From contig NZ_AP022606.1 of assembly GCF_010728725.1 (NCBI RefSeq), positions 3,782,001-3,846,000 of the forward strand: a stretch of 64,000 nucleotides of DNA, given 5' to 3'. The translations under genes and the position numbers were made by a program. The notes beneath the pieces were generated by a model. The model had not been told where the DNA came from, made no database searches, and saw only the letters and a program-made list of their open reading frames with translations. Shown here piece by piece: positions 1-11,009 of the stretch (position 1 is its first letter; each line of letters begins with the position of its first letter). Source of the DNA: Mycobacterium branderi. Lineage in GTDB: Bacteria > Actinomycetota > Actinomycetes > Mycobacteriales > Mycobacteriaceae.

Positions 1-172
1 ACACCCATCTCTGATATGTCGTGTGGCAAATATACCTACCGTCCGTTTGCCGACGACTCACTAATTTCGGGATAGGTAGCGAGCTTCGCCTCGTCGAACG
101 TGGGAGATATGGATGAAAAGTGGGCTGCTTCTGTGTATTTCCCCACGCTCGGCGCCACTATGATCAGCGGTC
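1..172. other. AT-richer upstream region, no gene seen
   Basis: No convincing coding frame was found in this stretch. It is visibly richer in A and T than most of the window. A hexamer TATGAT at 159-164 lies 8 bases before the GTG of the next gene and fits a mycobacterial -10 element giving a very short leader. The window edge may hide the 3' end of another gene's regulatory DNA. Confidence 0.4.
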
Positions 173-628
173 GTGGCGAGTTTTGAGTTGGTCGACATCG
201 ACTACGACCAGACTGGTTTCGGTGAACTACATGCTGTGCCCGAGCTGAAAAGGCAGCTGCCCCGGACCGCTCGACTTGCCCGACGGTTCGCAGGACCGGA
301 CCGCGACGACTATTTCTCTGCGATCTTCACACATCCGGTCAAGTATCATCCGTCGGACCAATTCGACTGGGACAGAACACAACCAGAGTTTGCCGCTACC
401 GATGATGCGGGGCAGTTTCTGTGGGTGCCGGCGATCGTGATCGCCAGTCTGCAAGCAGGAACGCAGATTCACGCCAGGATGAAAAATTTCCCGGTGTACG
501 TGGCGTACATCATCGACAACACCGCCGGACTCGACGATCAGCTTGACTTCGCCAAATGTGACTCGATCGGTTGGGGCGCCATCACCGCCGTTGATGATCC
601 GCCGGACGTCGAATCACGTTCGGGGTAA
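173..628 (+). CDS. Hypothetical protein, 151 aa
   Basis: I do not recognise this protein. It has no signal peptide, membrane segment or familiar motif; it is soluble-looking with several aromatic and acidic residues (for example FSAIFTHP near residue 48 and DQFDWDR near 62). The GTG start at 173 follows TATGAT at 159-164, so the mRNA may be almost leaderless. Codon use is less GC-biased at third positions than in neighbouring genes, which could mean recent acquisition. The coding call rests on an uninterrupted 456-base frame with a plausible promoter, so a spurious frame is not excluded. Confidence 0.5.
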   Translation: MASFELVDIDYDQTGFGELHAVPELKRQLPRTARLARRFAGPDRDDYFSAIFTHPVKYHPSDQFDWDRTQPEFAATDDAGQFLWVPAIVIASLQAGTQIHARMKNFPVYVAYIIDNTAGLDDQLDFAKCDSIGWGAITAVDDPPDVESRSG

Positions 629-653
629 GTGGCCTCCGCCGTTCTGCTCTATC

Positions 654-1061
654 TCAGGTCGGGATATAGAAACAGGTCACGACGACGACCACGCTGAACG
701 CGACGCCGATGATTCCCAGGCCGACCAGCGACAGATAACCGGAATCCAGTCCCCACCACAGCATCCAGAAACCGGCCGGGATCATGACCGCAAGACCGAC
801 CCAACGGCGAATCTTGCTGGCTCGGCTCTCTTTCGCGGCATGCCGAGGATGGTTCCTGCTGGCGCGCCGCCGGGAGCCCGGTTCACGGTGGTCGCGCCAT
901 GCGACCACGATCATCCAGATGGCGCCATCGATGAGCATGACACCCGTGACCGGTAGGGAACGGCTTGCGCGAAATCCTGGCGGTCCAGGGTTGAACGCCA
1001 CGAGCACGCCGCCAATCACTGACACCGCACACAACAGAAGACGGAGAATCGCCGGCGCCAC
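654..1061 (-). CDS. Small membrane protein, about 135 aa
   Basis: A probable integral membrane protein with about four hydrophobic segments: two near the N terminus (LRLLLCAVSVIGGVLVAF and an LIDGAIWMIVVAW stretch), a basic cytoplasmic-type loop rich in Arg, and two near the C terminus ending in SVVVVVTCFYIPT. The GTG at 1061 is preferred because AGGA lies 8 bases upstream and the hydrophobic region starts at once; a longer frame reaches 1154 but would run through the large inverted repeat at 1102-1162. No family was recognised, so the role is unknown. Confidence 0.55.
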   Translation of the reverse strand: MAPAILRLLLCAVSVIGGVLVAFNPGPPGFRASRSLPVTGVMLIDGAIWMIVVAWRDHREPGSRRRASRNHPRHAAKESRASKIRRWVGLAVMIPAGFWMLWWGLDSGYLSLVGLGIIGVAFSVVVVVTCFYIPT

Positions 1062-1101
1062 AGTGAGTATCCTCGCACCCCCACGGCAGCAAAGAGTGCG
1101 G

Positions 1102-1162
1102 CGCCGAACGTGCAACTGTTGCGAAATCCGTGCCGAATTTCGCAACAGTTGCACGTGCGGCG
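1102..1162. repeat. Long inverted repeat, 26-base arms
   Basis: Arms 1102-1127 and 1137-1162 are complementary with one mismatch (20 of the inner bases, 1108-1127 with 1137-1156, pair perfectly) around a 9-base loop. The inner part reads TGCAACTGTTGCGAAAT on one arm. It lies between two genes on the minus strand, downstream of the PAC2 gene, so it could end that transcript, although no T-run follows. It shares the string ATTTCGCAA with the palindrome at 44004-44062. Confidence 0.85.
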
Positions 1163-1171
1163 GTATGAGCC

Positions 1172-2044
1172 CTATCGCCCGTAGCCCGGACGTCGGCGTC
1201 GCAGGTAACGCTCGAACTCGGCGGCCAGCGCGTCGCCGTCGATCTTGCCCAGCGCCTCATGCATGTCGACCTCGGCGTCGCCGCGCTGCTCCAACGACTG
1301 CACATACTCGGCGATCTCGTCGTCCTCGGCGGTCATCTCGCTGACCGCCTGCTCCCACTCCTCGGCCTGGGCCGGCAAATCGCCCAGCGGCACCTCGATG
1401 TCGAGCACATCCTCCACACGGCGCAGCAGCGCCACCGTGGCCTTCGGGTTGGGCGGCTGCGACACGTAGTGCGGCACCGCCGCCCAGAACGTCACCGCCG
1501 GGATCCCCGCGGCCACGCAGGCGTCCTGGAACACCCCGGCGATGCCGGTTGGGCCCTCGTAGCGGGTCTCCTGCAGCCCGAAGCGGCGCGCCGACTCCGG
1601 GGAGTACGCCGCGCCGGAGACCGGCACCGGCCGGGTGTGCGGCGTGTCGGCCAGCAATGCGCCCAGGATCACCACCGTGTCGACGTTGAGCTTGTCGGCG
1701 ACGGCCAGCAGTTCCGCGCAGAACGTGCGCCAGCGCATGTTGGGCTCCACGCCGTTCATCAGCACGATGTCGCGGTCGCTGCCGGGCGGTCGGCAATGCG
1801 AGATCCGCATCGACGGCCACACCAGCTCCCGCGTCACGCCGTCGACCTGGCGGATCACCGGCCGGTTGACCTGGTAGTCGTAGTAGGCCTCGTCGTCGAT
1901 CTCGACGATCGGCTCGGCCTCCCAGATGGCGTCCAGATGCTCCACCGCATCGCTGGCCGCATCGCCCGCGTCGTTCCAGCCCTCGAACGCGGCCACGACG
2001 ATCGTGTTGTGCAGTTCGGGCAGCCTGCTATCCGGCGAGGTCAC
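1172..2044 (-). CDS. PAC2-family protein (Rv2125-like)
   Basis: A 290-residue protein of the PAC2 family, named after eukaryotic proteasome assembly chaperone 2; actinobacterial members are widespread and their biochemical role is not settled. Recognisable parts are the N-terminal VVAAFEGWNDAGDAA stretch, DIVLMNGVEPNMRW, and VVILGALLADTPHTRPV, the region conserved around the family's Rossmann-like core. The C-terminal third is acidic and probably helical, ending in an Arg-rich tail. Its closest M. tuberculosis counterpart is Rv2125, next to metH there too. It is transcribed away from metH. A link to the proteasome genes 15 kb downstream is suggestive by family name only. Confidence 0.9.
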   Translation of the reverse strand: MTSPDSRLPELHNTIVVAAFEGWNDAGDAASDAVEHLDAIWEAEPIVEIDDEAYYDYQVNRPVIRQVDGVTRELVWPSMRISHCRPPGSDRDIVLMNGVEPNMRWRTFCAELLAVADKLNVDTVVILGALLADTPHTRPVPVSGAAYSPESARRFGLQETRYEGPTGIAGVFQDACVAAGIPAVTFWAAVPHYVSQPPNPKATVALLRRVEDVLDIEVPLGDLPAQAEEWEQAVSEMTAEDDEIAEYVQSLEQRGDAEVDMHEALGKIDGDALAAEFERYLRRRRPGYGR

Positions 2045-2112
2045 GAACTCAGCCTAAGGCCTGTGGGAAGGTGGCGACGTGGCGACAAACCGAGCCAATT
2101 TGATAGACGGGC

Positions 2113-2118
2113 TATGCT
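2113..2118 (+). promoter_or_regulatory. Candidate -10 of metH (TATGCT)
   Basis: TATGCT matches TANNNT and would start transcription near 2125, giving a leader of about 150 bases that carries the whole structured region at 2164-2266. No good -35 hexamer was found, as is common in mycobacteria. Confidence 0.4.
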
Positions 2119-2192
2119 TATGGGGATGACTTCCACCGGGTCGAGCTGAACCGGGGCGTCCAGACGTCGGGTAGCGACGTAAACTTCTCACC

Positions 2193-2266
2193 GTCGAGAG
2201 GCGTTGCAACGGATACGGGTATCCGCCACGCTCGGCAGAGTCAAGGACGCCTTCCGCTACGGAAGG
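2193..2266 (+). promoter_or_regulatory. SAH-riboswitch-like leader of metH
   Basis: The RNA can fold as in S-adenosylhomocysteine riboswitches. GUCGAG 2193-2198 pairs with CUCGGC 2231-2236 as the pseudoknot (one G-U). It is followed at once by P1 5' strand AGGCGU 2199-2204, then the conserved-looking UGC, and a 6-bp hairpin CGGAUA/UAUCCG (2210-2225). P1 closes with ACGCCU 2247-2252. Segment order and the strings GGCGUUGC and GCUCGG match the class as I recall it; one core position (CACGCUCG instead of CAGGCUCG) differs. P1 3' strand overlaps a second hairpin (2250-2256 with 2260-2266) whose 3' arm GGAAGG is the metH ribosome-binding site. The two folds exclude each other, so ligand binding would free the site and switch translation on. 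A further hairpin at 2164-2180 lies upstream. Confidence 0.72.
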
Positions 2267-2273
2267 AACGTAC

Positions 2274-5999
<3,726 letters not shown>

Positions 6000-6010
6000 G
6001 GCCGGCGGGT

Positions 6011-7027
6011 ATGCATGCGACGTGGTGGCTTCCCCCGACGGCAGCGCTGCGGAATGTGCGTGCCACCTTGGGACTGCTCGCCGATTCGCGCGGGCTCAGT
6101 CGCATCCGTTTTCTCGGCGTGGCCGAGCGGATCGGTTTGATAGCGGCACTGCGCAAGCCGGCGACCGTCGACCAACTCGGCCGCACCCTCAGCATCGGTG
6201 ACGTCGACTTACTCACAGAATTACTCGACGTCGGTGTCGCGCTCGGCGAGCTGCGGTGCCGCAAGGGTCGATACCGGCTGAAAGGCAACCGAATACGCGC
6301 TTTGGCCTCGTCAGACGGTGAAGGTCTTCGCGGGTTTACCGCGGAGCTGGCCGACTACCGCGGCGACGTCTACCGCGACCTGCCGTCGCGGCTCCAGACC
6401 GGCGAACGTGGCTCGTACCTCGACGAATACGACGAGGTGGTCGCACGAGGTTCACGGCTCGTCGAACCATTCATCGCCCGCTTCGTCCGCCGGATCGTCG
6501 GAGAGCAATCCCCACGCGCGATGCTTGAAATCGGTTGCGGCACAGGTATATACGTCAAGCATGCGGCGGAGACGTGCCCTCAACTATCGGCGATCGCCAT
6601 CGACCTGTCCGAGCGCGTCGTCGCGCTTGCGTCCGCCAACTTGGCCGCGTGGGGACTGGAAGACCGGTGCACCGTGCTGCATGCCGACATTCGGGACTCG
6701 AACCTCGCGGAGCTCGCCGGCCCGTTCGACCTGATCACCCTGCACAACAACATCTACTACTTCCCCCCGGCAGAGTGGCGGGCCTTGCTCACGGATCTGC
6801 GACGACGCCTGGCGCCCACCGGTCGGCTGGTACTGACCTCGATGTTCGCCGGAAAGTCGCTCAACGCAGCCGAATTCGACCTGGTGTTGAGGTCGACCGC
6901 GGGCTGCTGGCCACTGCCGCAACGCGCTGAACTCGTCGACGCGCTCACCGACGCCGGCTACCGCACAGTCGCGTTGCACCGGCTGCTCGCCACCGATCCG
7001 CTCTTCGGCGTCGTCGCCGAGCGCTAG
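6011..7027 (+). CDS. SAM-dependent class I methyltransferase
   Basis: A 338-residue methyltransferase. Residues 1-100 look like a helical winged-helix-type region common in small-molecule methyltransferases (RFLGVAERIGLIAALRKPATVDQLG). The SAM-binding core starts with MLEIGCGTGIYVKHA near residue 175, followed by an acidic residue at the end of strand 2 (AIAIDLSER) and a FDLITLHNNIYYF motif 4 region. The substrate is not evident. The ATG at 6011 is 11 bases after the metH stop, so it is probably co-transcribed with metH; a methyltransferase making SAH just after an SAH-type riboswitch is a coherent arrangement but not proof of function. It ends in a CTAG shared with the converging crotonase gene. 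Confidence 0.85.
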   Translation: MHATWWLPPTAALRNVRATLGLLADSRGLSRIRFLGVAERIGLIAALRKPATVDQLGRTLSIGDVDLLTELLDVGVALGELRCRKGRYRLKGNRIRALASSDGEGLRGFTAELADYRGDVYRDLPSRLQTGERGSYLDEYDEVVARGSRLVEPFIARFVRRIVGEQSPRAMLEIGCGTGIYVKHAAETCPQLSAIAIDLSERVVALASANLAAWGLEDRCTVLHADIRDSNLAELAGPFDLITLHNNIYYFPPAEWRALLTDLRRRLAPTGRLVLTSMFAGKSLNAAEFDLVLRSTAGCWPLPQRAELVDALTDAGYRTVALHRLLATDPLFGVVAER

Positions 7028-7794
7028 CCGCGGCCCAGGCGCGTCAAATACGCCTCCGCCGCGGCCCGTGACTCGGGATCGCCGAGCGCGGTGACCAGCG
7101 AGTCGGCGTCGTTCCAGGCGCGGGCGGTGCCGACCATGCCCTCGGTCACGGCGTTGGTATGCCGCTTCGTGGCGGTCAGGGTCAGCGCCGACTTGTCGAC
7201 CAGCACCCCGACCAGCTCGTCGACCGCGGCGTCAAGCTCGGCGGCGGGAACCACGCTGTTCAGGAAGCCCGCCGTCAACGCCTCCGCGGCGCCGAACGGG
7301 CGGCAGGTCATCACCAACTCCTTGGTCCGGGCCGGGCCGATCTCGCGCACCAGCCGGGGGATGCCGCCCCACGCCAGCGGGATGCCCAGGTCGACCTCGG
7401 GAATCGAGAAGCGGGTGTCGTCGGCGGCGATCCGAAGGTCGCAGGCCGCGGCCAGGACTACCGCGCCCCCGACGCAGTGGCCGTGGATCCGCGCGACGGT
7501 CACCGCCCCCATCGCCTCGATCGCATCGGCCATCCGCCGCCCGGCGTCGGCCGCCTCACGCGGTGGCGGGCCACCCTCGGCGGCGAACGACGCGAGATCG
7601 GCCCCGGCGCTGAACGCCCGTCCCCGCCCGGAGATCACCACCACCTTCACACCGGACCGGGTGTCGAGCTCGCGTGCGGCGTCCACCAACTCGGTCAAGG
7701 TGGTGGTAGACAGTGGGTTCAGCTTGTCCGGCCGGTTCAGTGTGATAGCGGCGCGGGCGCCGTCGACGGTCACCTCGATCTCGGAGAAGTTCAT
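7024..7794 (-). CDS. Enoyl-CoA hydratase/isomerase-family protein
   Basis: A 256-residue crotonase-fold protein acting on acyl-CoA thioesters in the cytosol. Oxyanion-hole segments are present: AFSAGADL near residue 62 and HGHCVGGAVVL near 105. The position that carries the first catalytic Glu in classical hydratases (GGCELA-type motif) is Val here (GGAVVLA), while the second acidic residue is kept in IPEVDLGIPLAWG. Loss of one Glu argues for isomerase or another crotonase activity rather than hydration; this rests on an alignment by eye. It is divergent from the MFS gene with only 23 bases between starts. Confidence 0.88.
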   Translation of the reverse strand: MNFSEIEVTVDGARAAITLNRPDKLNPLSTTTLTELVDAARELDTRSGVKVVVISGRGRAFSAGADLASFAAEGGPPPREAADAGRRMADAIEAMGAVTVARIHGHCVGGAVVLAAACDLRIAADDTRFSIPEVDLGIPLAWGGIPRLVREIGPARTKELVMTCRPFGAAEALTAGFLNSVVPAAELDAAVDELVGVLVDKSALTLTATKRHTNAVTEGMVGTARAWNDADSLVTALGDPESRAAAEAYLTRLGRG

Positions 7795-7817
7795 GCCACA
7801 CCGTACGTTGGATTCTC

Positions 7818-9218
7818 GTGGGAAATGACCTGACCGGCCGCGCAGTTCGATTTGCGTCGGTGGCCGCGATCGGTGGGCTGCTGTTCGGCTACGACGTTTC
7901 GGTGACCAACGGCGCGGTGAGAGCGCTGCAGGCCGACTTCCAGATCGGCAACGTCGTCCTCGGGTTTGCGGCGGCCTCGGGCCTGCTCGGGGCGGCGGTG
8001 GGAGCGACGACCGCCGGACGCGTCGCCGACCGCACCGGCCGGCTGGCGATGATGAGGCTGGCCGCCGCGCTGTTCTTCGCCTGTGGGCTGGGCACCGGCC
8101 TGGCGAGCAACATCTGGATGTTCATCGCCTTTCACAGCGTGGGGGGTCTCGGCATCGGGGTCGCGTCCGCGATCGGGCCGGCCTACATCGCCGAGATATC
8201 GCCGCCGGACGTCCGCGGCCGGCTCGGTTCGTTGCAGCAGCTCGCGATCGTGTCCGGAATCTTTTTGTCGCTGGCGGTGAATTGGCTGCCGTTTCACATC
8301 GCGGGCGGCTCTCGCGGCGAACTGTGGCTGGGCATGGCCGCCTGGCGCTGGACATTCCTCGGGGAAATGATTCCAGCGCTGGTCTACGGTTTGCTGGCTT
8401 TCACCATCCCCGAATCGCCGCGCTATCTCGTTGCCGCACACCGGCTTGCCGAAGCCCGCCGAGTGTTATCGCTGCTGCTCGACGAACGCGACGTGGATTC
8501 GACCGTGACTCGGATCGCCGAGACGCTGCAGCGCGAAACGCCGCCGTCGTGGCGTGACCTGCGCAAGCCGACCGGCGGCCTGTACGGCATCGTCTGGGTG
8601 GGGCTGGGGGTGGCGTGCTTTCAGCAACTCGTCGGCATCACCGTGATCTTCTTCTACTCCGATGTGCTTTGGGAGCACGTCGGATTCGGCGAGGGGTGGT
8701 CGTTCACGATCGCCCTGGCCACGTCGGTGGTCAACGTGGCCATTACCCTGATCGCCTTCGCGTTGATCGACAAGGTCGGCCGCAAGCCGTTGCTGTTGGC
8801 GGGTTCGGCGGGCATGGCCGTGATGCTGGCCACGATGACCATTGTCTTCGCCAGCGCGCCGATCGTCGCCGGCGAGCCGCACCTCGCCGGCGCGTCGGCC
8901 GTGGTTGCCTTGATCGCCGCGAACCTGTTCGTCGTGGCGTTCGGTGTGTCGTGGGGACCGATCCTGTGGGTACTGCTGGGCGAAATGTTCCCCAATCGCA
9001 TCCGGGCCGAGGCGGCGGGCCTGGCGGCCACCGCGCAGTGGATCACCAACGCCACCATCGCCGTGACCTTCCCGGCACTGCGGCACATGCTCGGCTTCGC
9101 CTATAGCTTCTACACGCTGTGCGCGGTCCTGTCGTTCGTGTTCGTGTGGCGTTGGGTCCGCGAGACCAATGGCGTCGCGCTGGAAGACATGCACGCCGAG
9201 TTACTGCACGACGGCTAA
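7818..9218 (+). CDS. MFS sugar-porter-family transporter
   Basis: A 466-residue integral membrane protein with about 12 hydrophobic segments. Sugar-porter signatures are clear: GRVADRTGR between helices 2 and 3, IAEISPPDVRGRL, PESPRYL after helix 6, and DKVGRKPLLL between helices 8 and 9. It probably imports a sugar or polyol by proton symport. It resembles mycobacterial SugI-type proteins, but the substrate cannot be read from sequence. The GTG at 7818 places LFGYD in helix 1 at the usual distance from the N terminus. It shares a short divergent promoter region with the crotonase gene. Confidence 0.9.
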   Translation: MGNDLTGRAVRFASVAAIGGLLFGYDVSVTNGAVRALQADFQIGNVVLGFAAASGLLGAAVGATTAGRVADRTGRLAMMRLAAALFFACGLGTGLASNIWMFIAFHSVGGLGIGVASAIGPAYIAEISPPDVRGRLGSLQQLAIVSGIFLSLAVNWLPFHIAGGSRGELWLGMAAWRWTFLGEMIPALVYGLLAFTIPESPRYLVAAHRLAEARRVLSLLLDERDVDSTVTRIAETLQRETPPSWRDLRKPTGGLYGIVWVGLGVACFQQLVGITVIFFYSDVLWEHVGFGEGWSFTIALATSVVNVAITLIAFALIDKVGRKPLLLAGSAGMAVMLATMTIVFASAPIVAGEPHLAGASAVVALIAANLFVVAFGVSWGPILWVLLGEMFPNRIRAEAAGLAATAQWITNATIAVTFPALRHMLGFAYSFYTLCAVLSFVFVWRWVRETNGVALEDMHAELLHDG

Positions 9219-9235
9219 CTTCTTCCCGCGACCGG

Positions 9236-9296
9236 GCGTGTTTGTACGCCGACACGCGGCGCAGCGCGTCATTTTGTGCACGCTCGCGGGGGAGGT
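9236..9296. repeat. Intergenic palindromic repeat, copy A
   Basis: Between the transporter gene and hisE. GCGTGT at 9236-9241 pairs with ACACGC at 9252-9257. The 20-base string starting TTGTACGCCGACACGC at 9242-9261 recurs at 18306-18325 with one mismatch. On the right, the minus strand reads CGCGAGCGTGCA, which resembles the left flank of copy B, so this copy looks compound. Confidence 0.7.
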
Positions 9297-9331
9297 GGGC
9301 GTGAAACCGCCGTGACTTTGCTGACCGCCGC

Positions 9332-9613
9332 ATGAAACAATCGCTGGCCGTGAAGACGTTCGAAGATCTGTTCGCCGAACTCGGCGAGCGCGCCCGCACC
9401 AGGCCGGCCGGCAGCAGCACGGTCGCCGCGCTGGACAGCGGAGTGCATGCCGTCGGCAAGAAGATCCTCGAAGAGGCCGGCGAAGTGTGGTTGGCGGCCG
9501 AACACGAACCCGACGACGCCCTCGCCGAGGAGATCAGCCAATTGCTGTACTGGACGCAGGTACTGATGATCGCGCGCGGACTGACGCTCGACGACGTGTA
9601 TCGGAAGCTGTGA
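9332..9613 (+). CDS. hisE: Phosphoribosyl-ATP pyrophosphohydrolase
   Basis: HisE removes pyrophosphate from phosphoribosyl-ATP, the second step of histidine synthesis. The 93-residue all-helical protein has the metal-binding [12 protein letters not shown] segment (near residue 47) and the [14 protein letters not shown] helix typical of the MazG-like fold. The sequence follows M. tuberculosis HisE nearly end to end, including the N-terminal [12 protein letters not shown], supporting the ATG at 9332. It is a stand-alone protein, not fused to HisI. Its stop overlaps the hisG start by one base (TGATG), so the two genes are translationally coupled. Confidence 0.97.
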   Translation: MKQSLAVKTFEDLFAELGERARTRPAGSSTVAALDSGVHAVGKKILEEAGEVWLAAEHEPDDALAEEISQLLYWTQVLMIARGLTLDDVYRKL

Positions 9614-10464
9614 TGCTGCGCGTGGCCGTTCCCAACAAGGGAGCGCTCAGTGAGCCGGCCGTCGAGATCCTCGCCGAGGCTGGTTACCGTCGTCGCACCG
9701 ATCCCAAGGACCTGACCGTCCTCGACCCCGTCAACAACGTCGAGTTCTTCTTTCTGCGGCCCAAAGACATCGCCATCTATGTCGGGTCGGGGGAGCTCGA
9801 CTTCGGAATCACTGGGCGGGATTTGGCCCGCGAATCCGAGGCGCCGGTGGCCGAACGGCTGTCGCTGGGCTTCGGGTCGTCGAGTTTCCGCTACGCCGCC
9901 CCCGCGGGCCGGGACTGGACCACCGCCGACCTGGCGGGCCGGCGGATCGCCACCGCCTACCCCAATCTGGTGCGAAAAGACTTGGCCGCCAAGGGAATCG
10001 AGGCCACAGTGATCCGGCTCGACGGCGCGGTGGAGATCTCGGTGCAACTTGGCGTGGCGGACGCGATCGCCGACGTGGTGGGCTCGGGCCGCACCCTGAG
10101 CCTGCATGACTTGGTGGCCTTCGGCGAGCCCCTGTGTGACTCGGAGGCGGTGCTCATCGAGCGGGCCGACGCCGGCGGGCATCCCAGTCCCGCGCGCGAC
10201 CAGCTGGTTGCCCGAGTGCAGGGCGTGGTGTTCGGTCAGCAGTATCTGATGCTGGACTACGACTGCCCGCGTTCGGTCCTCGACAACGCCACGGCGATCA
10301 CGCCGGGGCTGGAGTCCCCGACGATCGCCCCGCTCGCCGACCCGGATTGGGTGGCGGTTCGCGCGCTGGTGCCACGCCGCGACGTCAACGCGATCATGGA
10401 CGAACTCGCCGCGATCGGGGCCAAGGCGATCCTGGCCTCCGACATCAGGTTCTGCCGATTCTGA
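9613..10464 (+). CDS. hisG: ATP phosphoribosyltransferase
   Basis: HisG joins ATP and PRPP, the first and feedback-inhibited step of histidine synthesis. The 283 residues match the long HisG form, with two periplasmic-binding-like domains (VAVPNKGAL at the N terminus; DFGITGRDL near 70; VVGSGRTL, the PRPP loop, near 155) and a C-terminal ACT-like regulatory domain from about residue 212 that binds histidine in long-form enzymes. The start ATG overlaps the hisE stop. Length equals the M. tuberculosis enzyme within one residue. Confidence 0.97.
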   Translation: MLRVAVPNKGALSEPAVEILAEAGYRRRTDPKDLTVLDPVNNVEFFFLRPKDIAIYVGSGELDFGITGRDLARESEAPVAERLSLGFGSSSFRYAAPAGRDWTTADLAGRRIATAYPNLVRKDLAAKGIEATVIRLDGAVEISVQLGVADAIADVVGSGRTLSLHDLVAFGEPLCDSEAVLIERADAGGHPSPARDQLVARVQGVVFGQQYLMLDYDCPRSVLDNATAITPGLESPTIAPLADPDWVAVRALVPRRDVNAIMDELAAIGAKAILASDIRFCRF

Positions 10465-10529
10465 TCTGTTCCGGTGTCGACGACGGCGCTGTGTTAGCGT
10501 CCCGCTAGTTCCCCATTAGGAGGGCCGCC

Positions 10530-11009
10530 GTGACGCATTTCCTTGTCCTGCTGCTCGCTCTGCTGATCGGCGTCGTCGCCGGCTTGCGCTCGCTGACGGC
10601 CCCCGCCGTAGTCGCGTGGGCGGCGCTGCTGGACTGGATCAACATGGACGGCACGTGGGCCTCCTGGGTCGGGCACCCGGTGACGGTCGCGGTGCTGAGC
10701 GTTCTGGCGATCCTCGAATTGGTGGCCGACAAGCATCCCAAGACACCGAGTCGCACGGCCGCGATCGGGTTCATCGCGCGGATCGTCTTGGGCGCGTTCG
10801 CCGGTGCGGTCATCGGCACCGCATGGGGCTACACCTGGAGCGCGCTCGGCACCGGCGCCGTCGGCGCCGTCCTGGGCACTCTCGGTGGCTACGAGGCCCG
10901 CACCCGGCTGGCCACCGCCCACGGCCACGACCTGCCCGTCGCGCTGCTCGAAGACGCGGTTGCGGTGCTCGGCGGATTCGCCATCGCCGTGACGACAGCT
11001 GTGCTGTGA
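10530..11009 (+). CDS. DUF4126-like membrane protein (Rv2120c-like)
   Basis: A 159-residue membrane protein with about four hydrophobic segments and small-residue-rich helices (LGAFAGAVIGTAWGYTW, GAVGAVLGTLGGYEAR). The N-terminal LLIGVVAGLRSLTAPAVVAW resembles the conserved start of DUF4126 proteins; function unknown. AGGAGG lies just before the GTG at 10530. The stop codon overlaps the GTG of the next gene by four bases, so the two are co-translated. M. tuberculosis has Rv2120c at this place next to hisG. Confidence 0.8.
   Translation: MTHFLVLLLALLIGVVAGLRSLTAPAVVAWAALLDWINMDGTWASWVGHPVTVAVLSVLAILELVADKHPKTPSRTAAIGFIARIVLGAFAGAVIGTAWGYTWSALGTGAVGAVLGTLGGYEARTRLATAHGHDLPVALLEDAVAVLGGFAIAVTTAVL

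Noticed and set aside
2045-2273. SAM-IV or cobalamin riboswitch in the metH leader
   Set aside because: Their conserved strings are absent; the pseudoknot layout fits the SAH class instead.
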